Shown here in pieces: positions 1-8,034 of a DNA stretch of 64,000 bases. The notes beneath the pieces were generated by a model that was given only the letters and a program-made list of their open reading frames with translations, was not told the DNA's origin and searched no databases. Every line of letters starts with the position of its first letter. The first letter of the stretch is position 1. The position numbers were made by a program, and so were the translations under genes. Source of the DNA: Azospirillum melinis (lineage in GTDB: Bacteria > Pseudomonadota > Alphaproteobacteria > Azospirillales > Azospirillaceae); contig NZ_WHOS01000022.1 in assembly GCF_013340935.1 (NCBI RefSeq), positions 46,964 to 110,963 of the forward strand, read 5' to 3'.

Positions 1-404
1 CACGCATCGTCCCTGTGCATCCGCGGCTGATCCGGCTCGGCCTGTTATCCCACCACGAACAGGTGTCCAAGAAGGGCGTCGGTCCCCTGTGGCCCGAGAT
101 AAAGCCGAGTACCGATGGGCGCTATAGCGAGAAGTTCTGTGCTTGGTGGTCCCACTTCAGGCACTTGGTCGGGCTTGGACGCTCCGGTCTGAAGTTCCAC
201 AGCTTCCGCCACACCTTCATTTCCAGTTTGCAGGTTGCCGGGGTGCCGGAAACACTCAGCGGGCAGCTTGCCGGTCATGTGGTCAACGTCGGCATCACCT
301 ACGGAGTCTATGGCGGAAAGCTACTCTCGGCACCCGAACGCTTGGCCCTGATCGAGAGGCTGGATTTCGGCGTTGACCTCTCGCATCTGGAACCCGCCGG
401 GTGA
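1..404 (+). CDS. Tyrosine site-specific integrase, C-terminal part (cut by window start)
   Basis: This is the end of a phage or island integrase; the reading frame is open to the first base, so the N-terminus lies outside the window. The fragment keeps most of the catalytic core: the RIVPVHP strand typical of the family, the HSFRH box (His-x-x-Arg), a later LAGH histidine, and the nucleophile region ITYGVYGG with the candidate Tyr. It would join or excise the element carrying the neighbouring accessory genes. It lies upstream of, and in the same direction as, the reverse transcriptase. Family assignment is firm; what it integrates into cannot be seen here. Confidence 0.88.
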   Translation, partial: RIVPVHPRLIRLGLLSHHEQVSKKGVGPLWPEIKPSTDGRYSEKFCAWWSHFRHLVGLGRSGLKFHSFRHTFISSLQVAGVPETLSGQLAGHVVNVGITYGVYGGKLLSAPERLALIERLDFGVDLSHLEPAG

Positions 405-856
405 CATGCGAAGGGGGAAATTTAGAGCGACTCGGACTTGATCAAGGTCGAAACAACAACCAAGCAATTGACCTTTAACCCTATTTTCGAGATTGAGTTT
501 CGGGTAGGGGCCGGGGGTGGCGGGAGTCTCTTACGCTTGCGAATACTAGTCTGAAGTGTTGAGATGCGCTCGGCACATATCGATAGGGGTAGCGACTTGA
601 CTGTTAAGCTCTAGCTTGGCATTCTCTGTTTGCCCTGGTGGATAGCCGCCGGGGGTGGGGTGTTGAACACGTCAACCACAATCGTGGCTGACATGTGCAC
701 GGTGATCTGTAGGATGCTCGCCATAACCATGGCGGCAGACAGGGTAATCGTCATCTTCGCTCCAGTGCTAACATAGCACACTGCGTTAAGCTTCGGGGGC
801 AGGGGCAACCCTGTAGAGCTATTCATCGTGTATACATTGCACGGTAGAGTGGGCGT
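405..856 (+). ncRNA. Gene-free leader of the reverse transcriptase; candidate template ncRNA
   Basis: About 450 bases between the integrase stop and the RT start hold no convincing protein gene. Known DRT2-type RTs use a structured RNA encoded just upstream of the RT as template, so this is where such an RNA would lie. Visible features are short inverted repeats (for example GTTGA/TCAAC at 662-676 and CCAC/GTGG at 676-687) and an ACCAC..AATCGTG motif near 676 that recurs near 877 inside the hairpin at the RT start. The RNA itself is inference: boundaries, promoter and template segment cannot be fixed by eye. Confidence 0.3.
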
Positions 857-2188
857 ATGCCGGAGGAGATTTTGACCACCCCAATCGTGTCTCCTCCGGC
901 TCTGCCACTTACCCTCGAAGATTTGCCCATCACTTTTGCAGTTGATAGGCGTGGTTATCCTCATTTTGATCTGCCAAACGACGCGCTGACTGTATTTGAG
1001 AAGGTCATAGATCCTAATTTCAGGTTCTGTGACAGTAACTTCATTGCTCATCATTCTTTCTTACCGTTTATTTCATACGAAATCATGTCGGCGCGATGGG
1101 ATAAGGAAAAGAAGAAAAAGTCAGAGAAGAGACGTAAGGTTGCATATGCCTCGCACGTAGATGCAGCAATATTTCAGATTTACTCCTCTTTTCTTTGCTG
1201 GATGTATGAGGGATGGATTGATTCTTTAGTTGGTGAGAGTGTTATTGCTTATAGAGCAATTGGAAAGACAAACATCGATTTCGCTCTTGATGCTTTCAAT
1301 TATATAAAATCTCGGGAGAGATGCATAGTCCATGCACTCGATCTGAAAGATTTCTTCGGAAGTCTGGACCATAGTATATTAAAAAGCCGTTGGTCTGAAC
1401 TCTTGGGTAGAGGAGATCTGCCTCCAGATCACTATGCTGTTTTCAAGGCGCTTGCGAAGCACTCGTGCATCTTGCGTGATGACGTCTTTGAAGTGCTGGG
1501 TTACGGAAAGCGTCGGCAAAAGAGAGTTTTTCCGCGCATTTGTTCCATCAAAGATTTCAGAAAACAAGTACGGCCTCGCGTAAATATCGAGAAAAATGGA
1601 AGTTCAAAGGGGATTGTGCAAGGATCTCCGTTAAGTGCATGTGCATCTAACATTTATATGATGCATTTTGACAGGTCTATGGTTCAGTTTTGCCTGCGCA
1701 TTGGCGCATACTACAGAAGGTATTCAGACGATATCTTGGTTGTGTGCGAACCAGAGCAAGAGGAAGCTATCCTCACGGCCCTAAATTCACTTATCGAAGA
1801 GCATCTTTTAGTCCTCCACGACGGAGGAAAATGCATTAGAACGGAGTATCATTCTGGGAAAATATTAGAGAAGCCCATCCAGTACCTGGGATTTATATTC
1901 GATGGGAACCGTATTCTTCTGCGACCAAGTTCATTGGCCCGCTACTGGCGTAAGATGAAGCTTAACGTCAAAAAAAGAAAATTTTGCATTAGAAGTGCGG
2001 CGAAACTGGGGAAATCTGAGCGTATATATAAAGGTACACTTCTAAAGAAGTTTACTCACTTTGGGAAGAAGCATAACTTTCCGGCGTATGTTGCCAATGC
2101 ATGTGAAACTATTGGGGAGGCTGCTATCAAGGGGCAGATCAAAAGACATGTTTCACGTTTGAACCAGTTTATCCGTGAGAAATACTAA
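857..2188 (+). CDS. Reverse transcriptase, antiviral UG/DRT type (probably DRT2-like)
   Basis: A stand-alone RNA-directed DNA polymerase of 443 residues. Visible RT signatures are motif A LDLKDFFGSLDH (Asp162), the QGSPLSACASNIYM block around 255-268, and the catalytic YSDD at 289-292 followed by ILVV; QYLGFIF near 345 fits motif D. The N-terminal YPHFDLP, HHSFLPFI and VIAYRAIGKTNIDFA segments are the kind seen in abortive-infection or 'unknown group' RTs used in phage defence, and resemble DRT2 as I recall it. No group II intron maturase domain or retron HTH is evident. It converges on the resolvase 21 bases away. The composition is much less GC-rich than the chromosome, which fits recent transfer. 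RT assignment is firm, the subgroup is inferred. Confidence 0.85.
   Translation: MPEEILTTPIVSPPALPLTLEDLPITFAVDRRGYPHFDLPNDALTVFEKVIDPNFRFCDSNFIAHHSFLPFISYEIMSARWDKEKKKKSEKRRKVAYASHVDAAIFQIYSSFLCWMYEGWIDSLVGESVIAYRAIGKTNIDFALDAFNYIKSRERCIVHALDLKDFFGSLDHSILKSRWSELLGRGDLPPDHYAVFKALAKHSCILRDDVFEVLGYGKRRQKRVFPRICSIKDFRKQVRPRVNIEKNGSSKGIVQGSPLSACASNIYMMHFDRSMVQFCLRIGAYYRRYSDDILVVCEPEQEEAILTALNSLIEEHLLVLHDGGKCIRTEYHSGKILEKPIQYLGFIFDGNRILLRPSSLARYWRKMKLNVKKRKFCIRSAAKLGKSERIYKGTLLKKFTHFGKKHNFPAYVANACETIGEAAIKGQIKRHVSRLNQFIREKY
859..900 (+). promoter_or_regulatory. Perfect 11-bp hairpin at the RT start codon
   Basis: GCCGGAGGAGA (859-869) is exactly complementary to TCTCCTCCGGC (890-900), with a 20-base loop. 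The left arm contains the strong ribosome-binding-site-like GGAGGAG (862-868), three bases before an in-frame TTG at 872. If folded, the hairpin would hide this site. It could be a translational switch or the 3' end of an RNA upstream. It leaves the true RT start open: ATG 857, TTG 872 or TTG 923. Confidence 0.6.
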
Positions 2189-2209
2189 GATTTGGTCGGC
2201 GGTATGATT

Positions 2210-2761
2210 TTACTCGCTTAAGATACGGTAGACGCTGGCGCGGCCGATCCCGAGTCGCTTGGCTATCTCACTGGCGCCCACGCCCTGCGCCTTCAGAGCC
2301 ATTACGTCTTCCGCCTTGGCTTGTGCCGTGGGCTTCCTGCCCTTGTATTTTCCCTCAGCCTTGGCCTTGGCGATACCCTCGCGCTGGCGTTCAAGCATAA
2401 TGTCCCGCTCAAACTCCGCCACGCCGCTAAGGACGGTCAGCATCAGCTTGCCCGTGGGGGTGCTGGTGTCGATGCCCATGTTCAGGATGCGCAGGGATGC
2501 GCCCTTGGCCTTCAGAGCGTCGAGGATCGTCATCAGGTGGGCGACAGAGCGGGCCAAACGGTCAAGCTTCGTCACCACCAGGGCATCCCCCTCCCGGATG
2601 AAGTCGAGGGCAATGGCAAGCTGTTCCCGGTTCGCTACGTCCACCGACGACACCTGTTCCTGAAACAGCCTCTCGCACCCCACGGCCTGAAGGTCACGGA
2701 CCTGTGCCTCAATGCCGGCCATCTGGTCGAGGGTGCTGGTGCGAGCGTAGCCGATCAACAT
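2210..2761 (-). CDS. Serine recombinase, resolvase/invertase family
   Basis: A 183-residue small serine recombinase of the Tn3 resolvase/Pin invertase type. It opens with IGYARTSTLDQ, where the Ser of the RTST motif is the expected nucleophile, continues with KLDRLARS (the conserved LDRLxRS box) and GVAEFERD, and ends in a Hin-type helix-turn-helix (SEIAKRLGIGRASVYRIL). Length and domain order are complete. It would cut and rejoin DNA at paired sites, resolving cointegrates or inverting a segment. Inverted repeats lie just upstream. It is convergent with the RT gene and supports a mobile origin for this region. Confidence 0.93.
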   Translation of the reverse strand: MLIGYARTSTLDQMAGIEAQVRDLQAVGCERLFQEQVSSVDVANREQLAIALDFIREGDALVVTKLDRLARSVAHLMTILDALKAKGASLRILNMGIDTSTPTGKLMLTVLSGVAEFERDIMLERQREGIAKAKAEGKYKGRKPTAQAKAEDVMALKAQGVGASEIAKRLGIGRASVYRILSE

Positions 2762-2900
2762 GGCCTGTTCCGTCCTTGGCGTCTCAATGAACCCTTAGAC
2801 GTTATCGCCCCACCGTCCCAAAATGGCAAGGGGGATTTCAATGGGACGGCTTGGGCGTGGGCGTGAGACGACTCGCTAGGGCACGGCCTATTGGGACACC
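2762..2900. other. Upstream region of the resolvase with inverted repeats, possible recombination site
   Basis: CCGTCCCA at 2813-2820 and TGGGACGG at 2842-2849 form a perfect 8-bp inverted repeat. A related ATTGGGAC occurs at 2889-2896, and GTCTCA/TGAGAC pairs flank at about 2782 and 2862. Resolvases usually have their res site beside their gene, so this is a plausible recombinase-binding or operator region. No family-specific consensus was recognised. Confidence 0.3.
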
Positions 2901-3040
2901 TAAGAAGATTTATCGAAGCCCTGCTCTGGCGATCACAAGCCGCTGATCCGTCTGAACTTCGGGGCGAGCTCCAACCCGGTTTAGAAGTACGAGTGTTGCG
3001 TCTAAAAAGAGCACCGTTGAGAAATACATATTGAATAGAA

Positions 3041-3086
3041 AAGCCTTCGGCATCTTATCTAGTGAAGACGGAGTTACCGAAGGCTT
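3041..3086 (-). terminator. Terminator after the nucleotidyltransferase pair
   Basis: AAGCCTTCGG (3041-3050) and CCGAAGGCTT (3077-3086) form a perfect 10-bp stem. Read on the minus strand it is followed directly by a T-rich tail (CTTTTCT). It sits 15 bases after the stop codon at 3101, closing the two-gene minus-strand unit. The 26-base loop is large. Confidence 0.65.
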
Positions 3087-3100
3087 GTGACAGACAAAAC

Positions 3101-4036
3101 TCAAATTTGGTCGAGGCTGACAAGGGTATAGCTATGCGTCTCTCGACCTCCCGGCCTGACAACAGTCTTGCGGTTTAAGGTTGCCCTCCACATTCGCCCG
3201 ATGAATTGTTCATCTTTTTCAATTCTTCTGAGGTACTCCAAGCTGAATAGAGGGCCAACTTTACCTGTAATTACATCTTTAACATCAATTCTTCTCATAT
3301 CAAATCTGCGGCTTATTGGTGTGACTCCAAGAAGAACGCCATCGATTTGCACCACGTCTTCTGACACATCAGCTTCCATAACCCGCCGGTATGCTCTCTC
3401 AACCCCATATTTATCAATTTTTCTCTCTGAGTCATTTTCAACTAGCCGGATACTGGCCTCGTTATCATGAAGATGCCTATAAAATTTTTTGACCGAAGAA
3501 AATAGTCTTTGATCTATTTCCTCTAGCTCCCTAGAAAAGTCTTCATCGTTGTTCGATGAGAATTTCTCTACCACTGTTCCCGCTTCAGAAACTACATCAC
3601 GAAGCGAAGAGTTAAAAAGAGGAACGCCGTTCTCGTCATCCTCTTCGAGAACGAAACCAAAAGAACCATGAACAATGTCCACAATGTTTAGCTTAGAGGC
3701 ATTCCTTACGGGTATTGGCCCACGCTGGGCTAAGCCTCCCGTCTCTTTGACAGCAAGCTTTTTCGATACAATATCCTGATACATTGCAACAGCGTTGGAA
3801 GCAAATTCCGCATCGATTGCTCGGGAACCAAGAACCGGCTTTCCTTGAAAGAATATAGCGACACTTGCAAGAGTGTCTGCTCTATGATCTATCTTCTTTA
3901 TCTCATGGAGTAGCTCATCTCGTCTTGCCTCAAAGGACAATTTAGCAACAAAATCTTCTGCGTCGAGGTTGGCAATTATCGATTCAACTGCCGCAAGGTC
4001 TGCTCGTAATGCCTCAAGCTCTAGTCTCTTGCTCAT
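3101..4036 (-). CDS. Unknown protein, partner of the nucleotidyltransferase-like gene
   Basis: A 311-residue protein I do not recognise. The first 65 residues are heptad-like and charged (LEALRADLAAVESI), suggesting a coiled coil; a GKPVLGSRAIDAEFA segment near 82-96 looks like a conserved core; the rest is mixed, with no membrane segment or signal peptide. Its start overlaps the stop of the upstream nucleotidyltransferase-like gene by four bases (ATGA), so the two are probably translated together and act together. It ends at a terminator. Both genes are AT-rich for this chromosome and sit beside an antiviral-type RT, so a role in defence or toxin-antitoxin action is reasonable but unproven. 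Confidence 0.75.
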   Translation of the reverse strand: MSKRLELEALRADLAAVESIIANLDAEDFVAKLSFEARRDELLHEIKKIDHRADTLASVAIFFQGKPVLGSRAIDAEFASNAVAMYQDIVSKKLAVKETGGLAQRGPIPVRNASKLNIVDIVHGSFGFVLEEDDENGVPLFNSSLRDVVSEAGTVVEKFSSNNDEDFSRELEEIDQRLFSSVKKFYRHLHDNEASIRLVENDSERKIDKYGVERAYRRVMEADVSEDVVQIDGVLLGVTPISRRFDMRRIDVKDVITGKVGPLFSLEYLRRIEKDEQFIGRMWRATLNRKTVVRPGGRETHSYTLVSLDQI

Positions 4037-4608
4037 GGGAACACCACTTGATCGAGGTAATCAGACGCAGCTTGATCATACCCTGCGTTGCCTAAGGGCA
4101 ACTGCACCATACCCTTCCAGATGTTGCTGACTCTACGGTGAGAAAAGAGGCCAAACCAGTATCTGGTGGTGCTAACCAGTTTCAGTGGCGCCATACCCAG
4201 ATCAACAGGATAAGCGTCACACAAAAATGCTTCCTTGGAAGTAGAAGGATCAAAAAACATGATATGGCTGTCGAAAAAGTCCCTCCACTTTGCGGAAGTA
4301 TCGCAATTATGTGGGCGATCAAAAAATGTTACAACGTCAACATCGTTTGGGTTTCTGCCTTCAATGCTCTCGATATCTTCAGAAAAGCTGCCATCGATCC
4401 ACTGAAACCCTCCAGGTATTCCAATGTCATGAAGTGATTTTCTGTAGCGTAAAAACCCTTTGAGGATCTCTAGTCGCTTCGGAGACGTACAAAATCTACG
4501 GCAGAACGTAAGAATATCTGCCTGATATGGACTCATATTATCCGGGTTTGTCGGATTGCCCATAACATACGGCGGCAGAACACCGTTACTCGCGAATGCC
4601 GGAATCAT
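4033..4608 (-). CDS. Nucleotidyltransferase-like protein (DUF6932-like)
   Basis: The likely product is 191 residues starting at MIPAFASNGVLPPY. The reading frame is open for 58 more codons upstream, but that part is hydrophobic, unlike the family, and probably not translated. The core WIDGSFSED, followed 14 residues after the GS by NDVDVVTFF, fits the GS..DxD metal-binding motif of polymerase-beta-type nucleotidyltransferases; a later YPVDLG Asp may be the third carboxylate. The pattern matches what I know as DUF6932. Relatives include toxin-antitoxin and abortive-infection nucleotidyltransferases. It is the first gene of a pair with a 4-base overlap. The substrate is unknown. Confidence 0.75.
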   Translation of the reverse strand: MIPAFASNGVLPPYVMGNPTNPDNMSPYQADILTFCRRFCTSPKRLEILKGFLRYRKSLHDIGIPGGFQWIDGSFSEDIESIEGRNPNDVDVVTFFDRPHNCDTSAKWRDFFDSHIMFFDPSTSKEAFLCDAYPVDLGMAPLKLVSTTRYWFGLFSHRRVSNIWKGMVQLPLGNAGYDQAASDYLDQVVFP

Positions 4609-4880
4609 TGAAACGGTCCAATCGCAGTCGTACCAAGTTGAGCGCTTGCATAATGGGAGGAACACATAAATTTCAATCAAAATCGTCAGAAACATCAATG
4701 CATATTCAAGTATGTAATTCCTCTTCATTGAACAAAGATTGATTATTGCTTGGGTAGAGAATGATCTATCGGGGCAGTTCAAGCACCAATAATGTTGATC
4801 GTTGGTTGGTCCCTAGGCGCCCAATCCAAGCCCTTGGGCTCTTTAGGACGCACTAAGGATCTCCATCATGTGTACGTAGA

Positions 4881-5417
4881 CTAACTTCGCCGCATTGCCC
4901 TCAGCGCGATATATCGTGCCTCCTTCTCTTCTTCATGAATCAACCGTCTCCGCTCTCGCTCACGGTCTTCAGCCGCTCGTAGTTCAGTATCAGCTACCTG
5001 ATCCACTGCGACCAACCTGCCTTCGGTGAACATAGCAAACACTTCGGCCATGAGAACCGCCACGCTTGCAGCCCGCTTGGTCTTTGCTTTGCCGATGATG
5101 AAAGCAGTCTGGGCGCGGCTGAGATGGTACTCGGTGACGGTTGAGATGCGCCCTTTACCAGAAATGATTGGAACCGTAGCCTGCCGCACCAATCCCATAG
5201 CTTCTAAGCTTGGCAAGTGCCGCTTTATCAAGCTACGAATGTCAGTCAGCCGTTCGTAACCTAGGGCTTCCGCAAGTTGTAAGTCAGGGATCGTAGGTTC
5301 ATTGAGGGCAACAGAGAAAGCGACTTCTGCTGCTATCATCGGCGCGGACGTTGCGTGATTATGTATTGTCATGTTTTCCATTGTGATTTTGAGTTGGAGG
5401 GAAGGGAAGTTTACCAT
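4881..5417 (-). CDS. Phage-type antirepressor/regulatory protein
   Basis: A 178-residue protein with a pattern common in phage antirepressor and Rha/KilA-type regulators: EPTIPDLQLAEALGYERL, then RSLIKRHLPSLEAMG, and a YHLSRAQTAFIIGKAKTK segment followed by a helix ending in EVFAMF. The C-terminus is a highly charged helix (ERERRRLIHEEEKEAR). A start at 5417 is preceded by AGGAAG; internal ATGs at 5381 and 5372 are alternatives. It lies between the nucleotidyltransferase pair and the ATPase gene on the same strand and may control the island. The exact class is uncertain. Confidence 0.6.
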   Translation of the reverse strand: MVNFPSLQLKITMENMTIHNHATSAPMIAAEVAFSVALNEPTIPDLQLAEALGYERLTDIRSLIKRHLPSLEAMGLVRQATVPIISGKGRISTVTEYHLSRAQTAFIIGKAKTKRAASVAVLMAEVFAMFTEGRLVAVDQVADTELRAAEDRERERRRLIHEEEKEARYIALRAMRRS

Positions 5418-5488
5418 ATTAGTGAAAACTTCCTGAGTGGTATAGAGTGACTGGGATTTTTTACATATCGAGGCTCTGCACTGTATTA

Positions 5489-7315
5489 TTATGGTTGGCC
5501 GAATTGAAAAGACGTAGCTCGTGAATTTCCTCCAACTTCAATAATCATAAGTTCTGACAATGCCTCTCGAAAGATGGGATGCACCCGCACATCCTTGTTG
5601 AAGCTGTCAGGCTTCATACCAATTTCCTGTGCGACTTGCTTGAACCTCACCTTGGCGCCTGCCTGTACGGGTGCCATTTCCGATAGATAGACAATCGCCT
5701 TTGCGACATACCCGGTCAACTTCAACCCTTCTGGCCGCCATGCCTTCACCTTCGCACCTGGGAACGCCTCCGCAAGCGCCCCTTTGAAGTCATGGCGGCT
5801 GTTGCCGATGACATAGGCGTTGGTAGGCGGGCAACTGTCACCCTCACAGCGACGCACAGAAGCCCGGCAGAGGGCCTGTAGGAGACGGTGCATCGTTTCC
5901 CCTATCTTCACCCGCGCCAGCGCCTCAGCGCTTACACAGGCGTCGGATGCCCGCTGGTCGGCAACGGATCGCTTCAGGGCCTCATACTGTGCTGTGCCAT
6001 AGAACAGCGTCCCGGCAAGGATCACGTTCGACCGATCCACATAGGCGTTGGTTGCCATGTGGTTGCCCCACGTCAGGAAGGCTACATCCACGTCGGCCCC
6101 CTGTAGATTCTGGCGAATCAGCCGCTCATAATCGCCGCCGGTTGGATGGGGCTTATGGACGATGACCAACCAAGGTTCCTGCGGCTTTGTCAGGACCATG
6201 CGGGCAACCTCCTTGCACAGTTCATCACCATGCAGGGCGAAGGAGGATTTCCCGCCCCCTTTGTCCCATAGATGGACGGTGAGGTTGTCGTACCGCTTCA
6301 CGGCCGATTGGAGCCTCACCAGCAAGCCACGGGCTTCCATGTCGTCATAGGTGGCCCGGACACGCCCCGACGCATCCAGAATGAGCATGGGGGCCATATC
6401 GGACGGAAGGCTGTCCCGGTAATCCACCAAGGCCCATCCGTCCCTGTTGCCGCATCGGACGCTGACTGTTCGCCCCGACAGGTGCCATAGATCGGCCGCT
6501 GCATCCTTCAGCCTTGTGGGCGCCCTCCGCCCCATTGCCCGAATCACCTTCGGAAGGCCGATGCTGAACTCCGCCGCGAAGTCGGGAACGGAGTAGGTGC
6601 TATTGTCGGGTAGCCCCTCGACCTCATTCACCGTCGCCATGATCCGGGCGCGTAGGTCCGGGTTGATAGTGGACAGAGTTTCCAGCAGGCTGGCAATGGT
6701 GTTGGTGTTCAGCACGACGGCACGAGCGGGGAGGAACGACTCATCCCACACCCGAACGGTCCTTGGTCTGCCTTGGTAGAAGAAGGCAACTGCTTCAGAC
6801 AACCGACGCCCACGCATCCGCTCCATACGCTGGTGGGTCGTTACCAGCACCTGGGCCTCTTGGGGCACCGGATGACCAAGGGCGTTCAACTCCTTATCTC
6901 CAGTCATGACGGCGACGGCGGTAGGCGGCAGTGATCCGAAGGCGCTCATACCCTGTACGAAGCTACGGACCTCCTCTAACCGACCAAGGCAGATCAGCAC
7001 CCCAACACCGGCATGGGCAGGGGAACGGACAAGGTTGCGGACAAAGGCATAGAGGGTTTGGGTCTTGCCTACCCCTGGGTCCAGGGATGACAGGTAGAGG
7101 GTCGGACGGGCTGTGCCGTTTGCCATCGCCTCCATAGCCTTTGCCTGATCGGACAGAGCTTCCCACATCGAGGGGCTAGGGCTATGGCCCACCGAAGTGA
7201 AATATTCCTTCAAACAATCAATCGTGATAGTAGAAAGCGAACCACATTCATGATCCACAGGACATAGGGGTGCATTGTCCGCAGCCGTAGCGGCCGGGAG
7301 GTCGGTAAGTTTCAT
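5489..7315 (-). CDS. P-loop ATPase/helicase-like protein of the mobile element
   Basis: A 608-residue protein with a Walker A motif DPGVGKT near residue 80 and a DEAD-like Walker B, VRVWDESFLPAR, near 190. A second RecA-like half is suggested by KPQEPWLVIVHKPHPTGGDYERLI and by TWGNHMATNAY, in which GNHMATNAY may play the part of motif V. The final 100 residues look like a small DNA-binding domain (FKQVAQEIGMKPDSFNKDVR). Such proteins are found on integrative elements, where they probably act in replication or maintenance. An 8-bp inverted repeat lies just upstream, and the repeat array lies beyond the next gene. General class firm, function inferred. Confidence 0.65.
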   Translation of the reverse strand: MKLTDLPAATAADNAPLCPVDHECGSLSTITIDCLKEYFTSVGHSPSPSMWEALSDQAKAMEAMANGTARPTLYLSSLDPGVGKTQTLYAFVRNLVRSPAHAGVGVLICLGRLEEVRSFVQGMSAFGSLPPTAVAVMTGDKELNALGHPVPQEAQVLVTTHQRMERMRGRRLSEAVAFFYQGRPRTVRVWDESFLPARAVVLNTNTIASLLETLSTINPDLRARIMATVNEVEGLPDNSTYSVPDFAAEFSIGLPKVIRAMGRRAPTRLKDAAADLWHLSGRTVSVRCGNRDGWALVDYRDSLPSDMAPMLILDASGRVRATYDDMEARGLLVRLQSAVKRYDNLTVHLWDKGGGKSSFALHGDELCKEVARMVLTKPQEPWLVIVHKPHPTGGDYERLIRQNLQGADVDVAFLTWGNHMATNAYVDRSNVILAGTLFYGTAQYEALKRSVADQRASDACVSAEALARVKIGETMHRLLQALCRASVRRCEGDSCPPTNAYVIGNSRHDFKGALAEAFPGAKVKAWRPEGLKLTGYVAKAIVYLSEMAPVQAGAKVRFKQVAQEIGMKPDSFNKDVRVHPIFREALSELMIIEVGGNSRATSFQFGQP

Positions 7316-7336
7316 GGTTTTCCTGTTAGGGATTGG

Positions 7337-7373
7337 TAGATAAGATTAAAGGGGAAGCTTCTCTACTTATCTA
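7337..7373 (-). promoter_or_regulatory. Inverted repeat upstream of the ATPase gene
   Basis: TAGATAAG (7337-7344) and CTTATCTA (7366-7373) are perfect 8-bp complements, 22 bases before the ATPase start codon. This position fits an operator, for example for the neighbouring phage-type regulator, or a 5'-UTR hairpin. The rest of 7316-7605 is AT-rich with no gene I can support. Confidence 0.4.
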
Positions 7374-7605
7374 ATAGAGGCATCCCCCTTGTTGTGAATT
7401 ATGATTTTCCCTTAGGCTTACCGCACTCTTGCGTACATTCATTTTCAAGAAATTTTGTCGTGTCTGAATAAACAGAGCGCATAATTCTCTTGCCGCCTCT
7501 TTCTTTTCTACCGTAGATGTCCAGAAAGATTATTGCTCACGCAAGAGAATTGCGAGCTAAAGAAGTTCGGGCCTGAGGGGAGCAGTTTTCTGCTCAAAGC
7601 GTTTA

Positions 7606-8025
7606 TCAATTTTCATCGGCAAATTCGACAGTCTCGATATTCAGAAATTCGCCATCCTCGCCTTCTTCGTCATCAAACGGCACCTTATTATGAAGGTATC
7701 GAACATATTCGCAGATCCCATCAATGTCTTCATTCAGTTCATTTATTGTCTGCTTTGCTTGCGAAAGCTCTTCGGCGACCTCAATGTATTTATGCGTTTC
7801 CATCATGCCGATATAAATAAGCAACAACCGTTCATCGGTGCGGTCCATCTCGGGACAGCTCCCATCGAATGATTTCGCCAAACCGCGCAGCAGAGTAGGC
7901 GTATCCTCAAGGGTCATTCCATACTTGGCGAGGAGCTTGCGCTGTGCGGCTTCCAGATGAGCAATCATGGACTGATATTCCGTGTCGGTATTGGCGTTCG
8001 TGTGGGTGTGGGCGTAGTTGGTCAT
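7606..8025 (-). CDS. Small acidic protein of unknown function
   Basis: A 139-residue protein I do not recognise. It has a low-complexity polar start (THTNANTDTEY), two predicted helical stretches (SMIAHLEAAQRKLLAKYG and EELSQAKQTINELNED) and a strongly acidic tail (FDDEEGEDGE), as seen in small element-encoded accessory or inhibitor proteins. It is the first gene on its strand after the repeat array, and a degenerate copy of the repeat runs up to its ribosome-binding region, so the array probably forms its promoter or leader. The opposite-strand open frame here is a shadow. Confidence 0.55.
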   Translation of the reverse strand: MTNYAHTHTNANTDTEYQSMIAHLEAAQRKLLAKYGMTLEDTPTLLRGLAKSFDGSCPEMDRTDERLLLIYIGMMETHKYIEVAEELSQAKQTINELNEDIDGICEYVRYLHNKVPFDDEEGEDGEFLNIETVEFADEN

Positions 8026-8034
8026 GGTTAGGTT

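Noticed and set aside
857..2188. Group II intron or retron RT
   Set aside because: No maturase/endonuclease domain, no intron-like flanks recognised, and the N-terminal blocks fit UG/DRT-type RTs better; no retron msr/msd pattern was seen.
2910..3104. Small minus-strand gene after the unknown partner protein
   Set aside because: It starts with TTG and runs straight through a good terminator hairpin at 3041-3086.
4609..4782. N-terminal membrane extension of the nucleotidyltransferase-like protein
   Set aside because: The hydrophobic stretch precedes a family-like start (MIPAFASNGVLPPY) and is probably chance openness.
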